Position numbers and translations under genes: made by a program
From: Oscheius onirici
Taxonomy: Eukaryota > Nematoda > Chromadorea > Rhabditida > Rhabditidae
Direction of reading: 5' to 3'
Length of the DNA: 64,000 bases
NCBI GenBank assembly: GCA_932521025.1
Contig: OW051470.1
Span: 682,001 to 746,000, forward strand
The notes under the pieces: generated by a model
What the model saw: only the letters and a program-made list of their open reading frames with translations
Told to the model about the DNA's origin: nothing
The model's database searches: none
Shown here: piece by piece, positions 52,832 to 63,700 of the stretch
Layout of the letters: the number at the start of each line of letters is the position of its first letter
How positions within the stretch are numbered: the first letter of the stretch is position 1

Positions 52832-54937
52832 ATGTGCATCTTCTGCCCTGTGCCTCAACAGTCCAGCAAGGCTGAAATGTAAGTCTACTTTGATTTTTTT
52901 TCTAGTTCCCATATCTTACCATACTTTATTGCTATCGTTTTTTTTCAACGATCTACCGCGTCCCGCCTTCATTTTTCTTCCCTTTTCCCCATTTTTTGAA
53001 TAATTATATATTTTACAGGATCTCCTGCGACAGCTGTGTCCGCAAGCCCCGCTTCCAAACTATCGAGATGTTGGAGGAACACGTCTCCGTCCAGCACTTT
53101 CGCTTCAGTCCCTACCAGTTAGTTTTTCTTATATTTTTGTCCTGTTCCCTCCCTGTCCCTTTCTAGTCACTCCCGACCACTTTTGTCCCATTTTCCTCGA
53201 AAATTTGCCATTTTCTCTTCGTTTTCAGCAAATTTCCTTAGACTTGAAAGAGACGTTAGTTCGTTTTCTTCCCTGTAATCGAAAATGTTTTGAGAATTAC
53301 GCATCGAAAAGTTTGCTTTTCGCTTTCTGCGTACGGATTGTGTGATTCTACTGTCCTTTTTGACTGATTTTTAGAGTCTGGTACTGTAGAGATCAGTCTA
53401 GTCATCCAAAGCTCAAGTCCTGACTCTCAACTGTTCTGGTAGGTCTGGAAAACTTCAGAACTTTTAGCTTCCCAGGGCTACTGAAATTTAGTACAGTTAC
53501 AGTAGTCTGATTCAATCTTGACTCCAGAGAGTATACTCACTCTCTGATTACTGTTGTCAGACTCTCTGTCTCAGTGAACTCTCTGTCAGAATGAGCGTCG
53601 GGAAACACTGTTCCAGCCACCTGTAACACTGAAAAATAGTTCAGCTGCTGTATTCTGATCTGATTAGGGTCCTTGATTTTGATCCTGTACTCTCAACTAA
53701 CGATTTTGGTTTTCAGGTGTCGCGAGTGTCCTCTCTTCTTCGGCACTGAACATGCCATCGTCGCTCATATCCGTCACTTCCACGGCCATCAGCAGTTCAG
53801 CTTCATCGTCCACTACACTCCCGGCAGCGCCGACATTCGCGAGCAGATCAAGAGCCAGGTCATTCAGGGCCAAAAGGACATTGCTCCCCCTCCCGGTCAG
53901 GATCCGATGGCCGCTCTTGTCCCGCCTGCTGTGATTCCCGCCATTTCCGGACCTCCCATGGACCCCATTAACTCTGTGACGAACGTCTTTGTGAAGCAGG
54001 AGCCTGAAGAGGAAGAAGATGTTCGGACCAGTGAACTGATCATCGACGAGGAGAAGAGCAAGAGTACATCTTCGCAGAAGAGCCAAGACATGAAGCCGGA
54101 TATTACCAAGTTGATTGAATTCAGTAAGTTTTTCAGTCTGTCCCTCTCTAACCTCTCTTTTGCAGACTCTTTCTCCCCTACTCCCGGAGCTACCGTACCC
54201 TGTACTCCCATCGTCACCGAGTCCACCTCCGTCTCCACCTCCTCGAAGATTGAGACTCCTGCCCCGAAGATTGGTCCAATCGACTTTGCCGAATTCGGTC
54301 ACGATTCCATCCTTCAAAATGCGGACACGCTGGCCGAGCTGATGAAGAGAAGTGACGATCTGAACCGCCAGGAAGACGACAGGAAGAGAGTCGAGTGCAA
54401 GACGTGCGGGATGATGATCAGCGACCAGAGGAGCAGCCGTTTCTACCATGCCAACACGCGGCATATTAAGCTTCCGCTCTACGAGTGCATCGGATGTGGC
54501 AAGAAGTGGTGCACTATCTCAAGATCTGATGTCGTGAAACATGTCCAGGCAAACCATAATGGCGACAAGAGTCTCATCATCGACCACAAGCAGCGTGTCA
54601 GACAACAGCTCAAAGTTTTGGTCGAGCTGTGCTTCCCGAGGACCAAGAAAGGTTTGTTTTTTACAAACTTTGGAAGAGACAGAGACGGTGTTCTTGACTC
54701 ATGCCCCATCTTTCAGAATCGGCTAAAGAAGGAGCCTACACCTTTGATGAGAATGACGATTTTGAAGAGGACGAGGTCCGAGCCGCTGCCACGCCTCTCG
54801 GCAGAAAACCGCCAGCAAAACAGCCAAAGTACGAAGAGCCCGATGACGACGAGGACGACTCGCCTCCGACAATGAAGAAACTTCGCTCGCTTGGCGGCCA
54901 CACACTCCGAAGCATGGACATCTTCAAGAACTGCTGA
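52832..54937 (+). CDS. C2H2-type zinc-finger protein
   Basis: Five exons: 52832-52878, 53019-53117, 53717-54123, 54166-54651 and 54717-54937, 419 residues. It opens MCIFCPVPQQSSKAEMISCD, and CXXC pairs and spaced histidines follow: CDSCVRKPRF..EEHVSVQHF, then CRECPLFFGTEHAIVAHIRH and FHGH, a C2H2 finger. The middle is Pro/Ser-rich and acidic (KQEPEEEEDVRTSELIIDEE). A second finger block, VECKTCGMMISDQRSSRFYH plus YECIGCGKKW and VQANH, follows. The tail is acidic with KPPAKQPKYEEPDDDEDD. It is probably nuclear and a transcriptional or chromatin regulator, which is inferred from composition. I do not recognise the specific C. elegans relative. It shares its second finger block with the short paralogue just upstream. 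Confidence 0.75.
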
Positions 54938-55099
54938 GCGAGAGAGAAAGATGTTCGCCTTCTGCCTGTGATATTGTATGATATATATTGATATTGTGCA
55001 GACAAGTATAGTTTGCACTCTTTTTCTGTACACATAGTATGATAGTTATATGAAAATTTTATTATACTCTCTTCTTGTTCTACTGTCCTCTACTAGTCG

Positions 55100-56433
55100 T
55101 CATTTCCTAATGTCTTTGAACATAACTTTCACACCCTTTGCTTCATCTTGAATCCTCTGGAACCATTCCTCGGCCTCTGGCTCGTAAACACATTGGTAGC
55201 CAGACTTTTGGAGAACTTGCATGTTGGCATGGGACATGGCGTCTGAAGCGATTCCTTCTATCCCGTCAGCCTGAAAAAATAACTAGTTTTAAGGAGGACA
55301 GAGAGACAGATTTACCTTCAATCTGGTCTCGTCAAAAGTTTCTGTCACCATCTTTTTGGCTATTCCTTTCCTCTGATGAGCTGGCAGGACGAAGACAACT
55401 TCCTGATGCATGATTTTGCTGATTTTGGGGTCGATGAGAGTCCAGAACTGTTCCGAACACTTTCCAAATAAGCCACAAAGTTTCTGGACACATTCGGCTA
55501 GGGGACAAGCTTCTAGATTGAAAGGTTCCCAGTCCTTTGTACTGTCTCTATGAGCCAGAGAGACAGCATTCAGAGCGACAATCTGTCCAGTTGACTTCTC
55601 GACCACTTTGAGGGAGTAGGGAGTGTGAAGGCACTTTCCCATAAGCCATTCGAGGAGGACTCGGGCATCAGGAGCTGTCATGCCAAGGGCCTGAAAGAAG
55701 AGATTGGAGGGTGCAGAACTTTATTTTCTTGAGGGTATTAGATTGTTTGACAAATGACCGCTCAAATAACGGCTTCTTTACTTTTTTTGACTGCGCTCGG
55801 TGACTCGCTGTCTTACAATGTTTCGAAAGGACGGGAACGGAAATAGAAAAACTGCTCAAACAAAGGAACGGAAACGTCAGTTGTCTTTGGAAACATATTA
55901 GCATTTCTAGTTCAATGGAATGAAACGGCGGGACCTTTTCGGCGGATGAAATTTGAAGATGTGAATGGATTTGTAAGGTCAGACATGCCAAAATTAATTC
56001 TGAGATTTTCATAAAACGCAAAAACGGTTTTTCTCAGTTGGGGATCGAACTGGGTGAGTTGAGATTCGTAGTCCGACCTCTTAGCCACTGGGCCATGCGA
56101 GAAATCAGCGCGGATTTCCTGTCGGTCCTTTGAGACTCGATTCTGATCCGGTCTCATTTGCAGCCTTAGTTTTTTGTTTGGCATCGAGAGTTTCGTCTGT
56201 ACTTTGCTTCATTTTCTCACACGCTCCCACAGGTATCAATTTTCGGGCTAAAAAAAGACCAAAACCTGGTCGTTGAAGCTAAATTTCAGTTTTCCTTATT
56301 CACTGAATAACAGACGACTTACCACGGCATGAGGTTCAATTTTGATGAATTCCGTAATGCCTAGGTAGACGAAATCGTCGTAGTCTTCTTTTGTGGCGGG
56401 AAGAAAGTCATATTCAGCGAGCAGATTAGCCAT
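55100..56433 (-). CDS. GNAT-family N-acetyltransferase
   Basis: Three exons: 56433-56323, 55690-55316 and 55270-55100, 219 residues. The start was placed at ATG 56433 (MANLLAEYDFLPATKEDYDD) because acetyltransferases of this group begin with a strand followed by ATKEDYD; the frame is open further upstream but lacks an ATG. The acetyl-CoA-binding loop is HQEVVFVLPAHQRKGIAKKM (motif A, Q/R-x-x-G-I/A). The C-terminal part MSHANMQVLQKSGYQCVYE is the usual motif B helix-strand (A..N...l...GF). The family resembles arylalkylamine-type nematode acetyltransferases, but the substrate cannot be told. Its 632-base intron holds a tRNA-like sequence (56030-56104). Confidence 0.78.
56030..56104 (-). other. 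tRNA-like sequence, probable pseudogene
   Basis: On the minus strand the ends TTTCTCG and TGAGAAA pair as an acceptor stem. ATGGCCCAGTGGCTAA resembles a Leu/Ser-type D arm and GTTCGATCC resembles a T loop. The T stem (CCCAG against CCCAA) does not pair and no clean anticodon stem forms, so it is unlikely to be a working tRNA. Confidence 0.3.
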
Positions 56434-56874
56434 TTGGGTAGCAGAAAGGTGATGTACTTGAGCAGATTGAAAAAGGCGGAAGAGTTCAATCAACGGCCAA
56501 GAGCGGCCGCCATAATAAAAAGTGAGTCACGCGTGCAGTGCCGAGACGGATTTTTCTATTAGCGGGGACATGTGAAAGGGGGCAGAGTTTTCTCGCCACA
56601 CATTAATATTCATCGGCACTTTTTTTGGATATGGGATCAATGTGCTGGAGCTGACGAGTTTTGGAGGCGACGGCACCAATTTTTCGATAATCTGATCTTC
56701 GCGTTAGCGCAAAGAATTTTGCCAATTGCGCACGGACATTCCTATTAGCCTCGGCTGAATTACGCGATCGCTATCTGGATGAAATATGAAGAGGAGAAAT
56801 CAGGTACAAAAGAAGACGGAGTCATTGAAAGCAAGTTTATTGGAACCGGGATGAACAAACATAATGTATCAAAA

Positions 56875-57477
56875 TTAAGCCTCGACCCATTCGAATCTCT
56901 TGCGGATTTCCTCCTCTTCCTCGGGAGTGAAGTCATTCTCAATGCAGTACATGGTCCTCATCTCCTCCAAAGTATGGCCATCGGCCATATTGGCAATCTT
57001 CTGGGTTATGATGTCGTGGAGGCCGGGAATGTCCAGGTAGTTTGAGGCCTGAAATTATTTGGTTGAGAGAGACTGAGGGACAAGGGTACAGCAAGGCAGT
57101 GAGACGGTTCAGAGACGGACAGAGAGACAGAAAAGTCTCACCATGAGCATGTCGAGGAGCTGAGCGCTAGTGACTTGAAGATAGTCCTTGTCAGCCTGGG
57201 TCAGGACGAGTCTGGGATCCTCGTGGTCCTCTCTCGGCTTGTAGACTTCTCCACGGTGAGCCACACAAAAGTCGACAACCTTCTGAAGAGTCCATCCATC
57301 TAGATTGTGGACGGGAAGAGCATCGTTCAGAGCAGGACTGTCCGGATCCTCGATTCCGAGATCCACGACCATCTTCTTGATCAGATTCGACTGGAAGGCG
57401 GCATCTTCTTCGACCTTGATCAGGACACCGTCATTGGATTCCAGAATGAAGGTCATCATCTTCTTTTCGGCGGACAT
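56875..57477 (-). CDS. Skp1-related protein (SCF ubiquitin ligase adaptor)
   Basis: Two exons: 57477-57142 and 57048-56875, 169 residues, close to the usual Skp1 length. The N-terminal BTB-like half reads MTFILESNDGVLIKVEEDAA then SNLIKKMVVDLG and VVDFCVAHRGE. The C-terminal Skp1 half reads ASNYLDIPGLHDIITQKIAN and MYCIENDFTPEEEEEIRKRF then EW, the F-box-binding region. Skp1 links F-box proteins to cullin-1 in SCF E3 ligases, in nucleus and cytoplasm. Nematodes carry many skr paralogues and I cannot choose one. HLEEM/TPEEEEE and the N-terminal loop differ enough from canonical Skp1 that this is likely a lineage-specific skr. Confidence 0.92.
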
Positions 57478-58054
57478 CTTCTTGGGAGAGGAGCAGTTGC
57501 GAATGATCTGATGGGAGTTGCGAGGGACGCTATATATGTGGGAAGCTGCGTTGCTTTTGATCAGAGGACGCGACGCACGAGCTCAGGTATCGCTTTGGGT
57601 ACGCTTTTAGGTAGCTGTATGCTTCCGTGAAAGAAAATTAAAGACTAAAGAACGTTAACAGAAAATATACAGTATCTCTCCGAGGAAAAACAGCACCGCC
57701 CTGGTCTGTCGGAAGAGCCGCTCTTGTCGAATATAGACTTGATACAGCGAATAAACTTGATACAGTATCATGGAATTGAAGTTTTTGATCAAGTTTTGTC
57801 AATAGATTTCAATGTTCAATCTCCCCCTCGATCGTTAACCGCGATGTCCAAAGTGGTGCAGTTTTTCAAACTGAAACAAAAAAGGTGAAAGTCACTGAAA
57901 ACGCAAAAAATGTGGAAGTTGGTGAAGATCGTGGCGAGATCTCGGCTACATGGCGGTCCTTTCAAAACAAGCGTTGTTGTTTGCTATTCATTTCCCCCTC
58001 ATATCCTCTATTCTTCCTCAATTTTGTTAATTTTTTTATTAATATTTGTTCAGG
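57478..58054. other. intergenic
   Basis: Upstream region of the Skp1-related gene and of the next plus-strand gene. No exon is recognised. A TTGTTCAG acceptor directly precedes ATG 58055. Confidence 0.5.
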
Positions 58055-59346
58055 ATGGCCCCATTCTCCAAAAAGAAGAAGAAGGAAGAAATGCCAACTG
58101 AAGCTGAGCAGCAGGATGACGAACCTCTTCCTTTATCCCTAATTGAAAAGTACATGCCCCGTATTTTGAGGTTTCGTTTTCAACCAACCCGTTTTCAACC
58201 AACTAAGCGAATTTGGCGGTCAAACGTGAAAAGTGAAAACTGATTGTTTTTGAGTCATTTTTTTGCTAGCCAATTAAATGAAAAAAATATAAACGAAAAT
58301 ATTTAATTTTATTTAGCTTGAAGTTTCTGACGCCCTGAACATGGCCACATGGTCGGGGACTGTGACAAATTTCATGAAGGCCAACAAGGCAAAGATTAAA
58401 CTGAGTTTGAAGCTTCTCCAAATCACTGAATCCGGAAATAAGGTAGGTTTAATTTTCATATTTTCTTTCAATACTCGTAACGAGATCAAGAAACAGTCCT
58501 TTAAACTGCCAATCTGTAAATTTTTCATTTTCATAAGTATCCCATCAAATTTGAGCACACTCCTTAACGTCATACTTGGTTCAACGATTACAAAAAAATG
58601 TCGAAATCGTCGCTCTTCGGCTCCATGCATTTTGAAGGGATCCATATTGTGAGTTACCACATAATTTGAATTCCGTTTACAAAAACTTCAGGATATCAAG
58701 AAGAACATGACTGAGCCGCTGAGGACAGCATTGAGAGACAAGACGATTTCTTGTAAGATCATGGACCTGGACGAAAAGTGCGATGACCTCTCGTCGCTTT
58801 TTTATGTCGTCTCTTCAAAAATTAAGTTCAAGAATTTGAGAGTTCCTGTTGTCACGGATGAAATACTGGCAAAAGTTCCTAAAGTGTGTAAAAGACAAAG
58901 ATTTCGAGAGATAAACTTTTGCAGAGCTGTTCGCGAGTTATAGCCAGAAAGATGCCTGTCCTTCTTCCATTTTCAAGCATCAGTCGTTTTGAAGCGTTTG
59001 AAATCAGACAAATTGAGGGAAACGATCAACAAGACGGCTTGCCAATTTATGCCAAGGTGAGTGAGCAAAAATCTGTCTTTCTTCAAACTCATAGCCATTT
59101 TCAAGAATTCCAAGAAAATCGCGGAAAACTCAGAAAACGGAAAGTATCAAAGCGGAAAAATTGCGCTGACTATAATAGCGACGACGAAGATGAAGGGCTC
59201 GGGGATCACTGATGACTTCCACGCAGTTGGTGGTTGGGTCAGAGGGGACGGTGAGATTTATGGGAGCAAATTGAGTACCTTCAGAGGATTTCTTAAAGCG
59301 AGTGTCCGAGCTGTTTCTAGGGGAAAAATTACCTGTTGAAATCTGA
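58055..59346 (+). pseudogene. unrecognised gene with one in-frame stop and one phase conflict
   Basis: Exon-like blocks with good signals are 58055-58170 (MAPFSKKKKKEEMPTEAEQQ), 58317-58442 (NMATWSGTVTNFMKANKAKI), 58538-58648 (YPIKFEHTP, stop, RHTWFNDYKKMSKSSLFGSM), 58692-58883 (NMTEPLRTALRDKTISCKIM), 58925-59056, 59106-59250 (ITDDFHAVGGWVRGD) and 59285-59346 (EDFLKRVSELFLGEKLPVEI, stop). Exons from 58317 on all join in phase. A TAA at 58565-58567 breaks exon 3, and exon 1 leaves two bases while exon 2 needs none. Sequence error could account for either. The family is not recognised. It may be a decayed relative of the long gene to the right, but no clear shared motif is visible. Confidence 0.4.
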
Positions 59347-60330
59347 CAAGATTTGAAAAGCTACAGTAAAGCCAGCTTGGAAACTAGAGCAATGATGTGG
59401 TTTGAATCGAGTAGAACTTTTTTCTCTCGTTCGAACCGAGTAATAGTTGTAGCCCATGCTCTGATCTACAACTTTCCAAAACATCAGACAGTCGAAAATG
59501 TCGTCTTCAATCCAAAAAGGGTACATAGTCTGCTGCGTATTCTACTGGAAAGATAAAAGTGGATAAAAACAGCTTCTGATATAATCTGTGATTGTTACTA
59601 CCGGCGCCGTTTGCAGATACAACTCAAACTATCCCAGTAACTTCTTCTGTCCAACTTTGTCAAGTCTTGTCGAAATTCCTGACGAAAAGAGGTAATCTCC
59701 GACCAGAATGAATTTCTTCACTTTTGTTCTGCGACCTTCTGACCATTATTGCTAAAAAATAATGCAAAATCGTCTCAAACATATAGATGTTTTCGGAATC
59801 AGCAAGTTTTCTCTATCTAACCCATGTACAAAAAGTTGCGGCAAATTTAGGTCCGGACACTCGCTAGGGCCATGTAAATGGAATAGCCAGTTAAATGCAC
59901 TAGCTGAGAAAAGTAAAATTTTCAATTTTTCATCTCTGAGGACAGTTTTCAGCACCGTTTTCTTTCCAGACGAACTCCAGTTATTTTCGCAACATGCCTG
60001 CTCGTTTTCCCTACCGGAAGCGACAGTAGGTTGCGTTATCTTTTGTCCATCATTTTATCTGTGACTGAGAAAGAGAAACTGTTTATTGCGGCCAAACTCT
60101 GACGACAACAATATAAGAAATTAAGCTAAGAAAGCAATTATTTTCAGATTCGACAAGCAGTGCATCAGAAGGCTCAAATGTTTTAAACCGAATCCGTGTT
60201 CGTTCCTCTTGTCCTCCCATAGTAGCCTCGCATTCGAAGACACTTCGAGAAGGCTAATTATGACACTCGGAAGACTCTGCCTGTCGTTTTCGAGAAGGCA
60301 CATCTGTTTTTAATGGCCTCCATGTGCTCG
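59347..60330. other. intergenic, one foldback element
   Basis: 59445-59485 is a degenerate caaagttgtag-family hairpin (atagttgtagcccat / tctacaactttcc). No exon can be supported, although several open frames exist. Confidence 0.45.
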
Positions 60331-60745
60331 CTGTGTCGAACGATTTCAAAACCTGACCGAAGTCTAAGAGCCAGACTGTTCATTTCTTCCGATCGCAAGC
60401 CAGACGCTGACCATTTCTCCAAATAGTGAGACCATTTCTCCAAATAGTGAGATCAGACCAGTGAGATAACAAGCCGCCGAACAATTCAGTCTATCTTTTG
60501 TCATGAGCGATAGCAAGCCGTGAGTTTCTTTTCGTGCTTAATCGTTCCTTCTGTGTCGAACGATTTCAAAACCTGACCGAAGTCTAAGAGCCAGACTGTT
60601 CATTTCTTCCGATCGCAAGCCAGACGCTGACCATTTCTCCAAATAGTGAAGCCAGTGAGATAAGAACCTGCCGATCAATTCAGTCTATCTTTTGTCATGA
60701 GCGATAGCAAGCCGTGAGTTTCTTTTCGTGCTTAATCGTTCCTTT
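60331..60745. repeat. tandem duplication (about 220-base period) containing a first exon
   Basis: The block starting ctgtgtcgaacgatttcaaa at 60331 starts again at 60551. Both copies include ccatttctccaaatagtg and end with gtcatgagcgatagcaagcc followed by GTGAGTTTCTTTTCG. The copies differ by a 25-base insertion and a few substitutions. Confidence 0.85.
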
Positions 60746-63700
60746 TGTATTTTTATTATTTGTAAATTAGTTTCTCCATTTTCGAAATAAACCCCTTGTT
60801 TCAAATTTAGCACGAGCACATTCGAATCCGAATTTTGAGGCAAAATTTTTCGAAATATTGTGCTGAAATTTCGGGAAAGTCATTGAACCCCTGTCCCCAA
60901 TAGCAGGACTTTAAAAAACGGAGTTTTCTAGCTTTGTGGTGTTCAGGAAAGCAGTAGTATTTCACTGTGACCGAAAATTTTTCAGCCTTCGGGGTGTTTG
61001 ACAAAGTTGTAGAGCTCAACAAATACTACAACTTTGTTAGCTGCAAAGCTGAAAAATGTACGGGCGAGCCAGAAAATTGAGATTTTGAGATGAAATTGAG
61101 ATAAATGTTTTCTCATTGCGTGGGGACCCGGCCCTATTCAAGTATTTCGAAACCGCACTTGATAGACGTTCAACGTGCACTTTCGAGTTGTTTTTGTTTC
61201 TCACCGTCAACTTTAGGACTCCAACAGAATTTGGATATTATCTTCGTAAAGGTAATGATGAAGAGCCTCACGAAGTGATAAAGGAGGATCATCGTCTGGA
61301 TTTGAAAATGGTTAAAAAAATTAACACCACTACTACTTTTCAATTTCCGCCATGCAAAGTAAAAGACTCCCAAACCAAAAAGGTAATAGTTTTTCTCTAT
61401 GTCCCAAAGATAACCCTCCTTTTTAGACAAAAACCGATCTTTTGGAAGCTTTTGTCAAGCAAAAAAATGCAAAAGCAACCAAGAAAAGACGGCAACCAAG
61501 AAAAGAAAACAGCAACCAAGAAAAGAAAACTGAAAAAAAGCTTCAGGTTTGTATTTCGGCTAGTGAAAAAAAACTAATTTTGTATTTTAGATTTTCGCAC
61601 AAGGAGGTCCATATGGTGCTTTTCTGGCTTCCACGACGTTAGGAACTGTCGAAACCATGGCTTTCGAGTATTATGAGAAGAACGAAGAGAAGATTCTGCG
61701 GCTCTACTGCGAAACTTCGTCTCTTGCCCATATATTCAAATGGGACATGGCTCATGTCGGAGAAGCCAGATTGATGGGTAAAAAGGTTGGTTGAAATTTC
61801 TTTCTTAAACTATGCTAACTTTTTCAGGGCCCTGTAGAATACGGAAAGAATTGTATCTACAAAGTTACGAAGATTGAATCTGACGACTACGACCTCTACT
61901 ACAGCAAAGAAGTCGATGGTTTTGATAGCGAGGGTAAGCACTACTGCCATATATGTGCCGTTGAGGCGATCCTGGCGAGGCAATTTTGCGGCGACCGAGG
62001 GCCAGACAATCTTTTTCCACAAATTTAGCTCGCCCCGCCAGGCCTTCGACACATATATGACTACCGATAAGTTTTCTGGGTTCTTGTGGAGTACATGGGC
62101 GACTTCATCCATAATCCACAAAGTAAAGTAATAATTAGTCAATAACAAAAAGAATAGTAATAATTCTATTTATTTCATTTATTTGCTAATCACGTCTAAC
62201 ATCGACGAGGGCATCTCTGAGAGTTTTCCATTCCTCAGCATTTCGTCTCCACCACATGTGTCCAACTTGCTCTCTTACTTCGTCTATCCATCTACACCGT
62301 TGCCTTCCTGCTCGTCTTGTTCCTTGTCTAGGGATTCAGTCACTCGCTTTGCCCATCGTATTGGTTTCATCGAAGCGATTCGTTGAGCCCAGATGAGTTT
62401 TTTGCTGATAGCTAGCTTGTTCCAATCTTTTAGCTTAGAGACTCGTCGCAATCGCTCATTCGTCCATCTATTTAGCAAAGACATTCCGAGAAGCCTTCTT
62501 TCCATACTGTGCTACTTCCAGACAGTGTCTCTCTGTCCTATTGAGGCACCAGGTTTCAGCTTCAAACATCACGACCGGGGTAATCACTGATTCGAAAAAG
62601 ATTCGAAATAGTAATAATAAGTTTAAACAAAAATTGAGCGATATTTCCTTGAATGTACAATCTCATTGGATGATCGTTGGCGCAGTTTTTCTGAGTCCAT
62701 AGTTTTGTAGAAGTTGGATGGCGTCTACAGTGACACTTTATACCGTTTTTTGTACCACTTTTGTAACTTTACTTTGTCGATTATGGATGAAGTCGCCCAT
62801 GTACTCCACAAGAACCGTTTTCTGATCCACATTTTGCAGATAAACCGATCGAAATTCGCACAGTATTAAAATCCTCCGGGCTTAAATCGAAAAAGATCCT
62901 CTACAAGGGCGTCATAATGAGCGAAATTGATAAAGTGGTCGCCATCATTCACACAGGTCCCAACTCAGAAATCATTGATCGAGTAAGCGTTTAAAATAAA
63001 CAGCAGTAAGTAATGAGTTTAGGTAAGCATCATCGATACCTTCAAGCCTTACAACTTACGTCCCGAAAATAGGACAACATTTTTCGACAATCAGCACAAC
63101 TTCATTGTTGATTACTTGCCTGTCTTCAAGAAATTCAAACGTGGGAAGATGACAAGATTCTTCGGTGGAACCATTGTGCAACCTGACGGTGAGTGGGAGC
63201 AGCATTTATTAGATACAATCTATAAAAATTTGTATTTACTGGAAAACACGGTTTCAGGCCATGTTGCGAAAAAGTCTGCTACAGTGTTCAACGGAGGACT
63301 TGATGAAGGTTTGCGTACTATGATGGCCGTTAAATCGGAAAAACTGGTATGTTTCTATGCGAATTATTTAAGAGATGAATTCTTTTAGCAGTCAGATGAC
63401 TTGAAGGAAGTTGTGAAAAACAACCAGAATAAAAGCCTATACTTCGGTCTCAACGGAATTCAACCCTTGAAAGACATCTGCGCTTCTGAAGCTGACTTGT
63501 CTAATGTTGCTGCTGTTTACGTCCAAAACTTTATGGACCCGTTCTGGCCTCGAAGACAAGTAGACCCTACTGATCTCGAACGAATTAGCTTTCTTTGGAG
63601 AAAAGTTATAGGAGAAGGATATCCGAGTAAGCCAAATTGAAAAAACTCACGGAATTTTCCAAAGATTTTCTCAAGAATGTCGTAAATCTCCTTTTACAGA

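Noticed and set aside
56779-57630. Several plus-strand frames of 68-107 codons over the Skp1-related gene
   Set aside because: They are shadows of the strongly supported minus-strand Skp1-related exons.
59762-60064. 100-codon plus-strand frame between the decayed gene and the tandem duplication
   Set aside because: No splice signals, no homology-like pattern, and no continuation into neighbouring exons.
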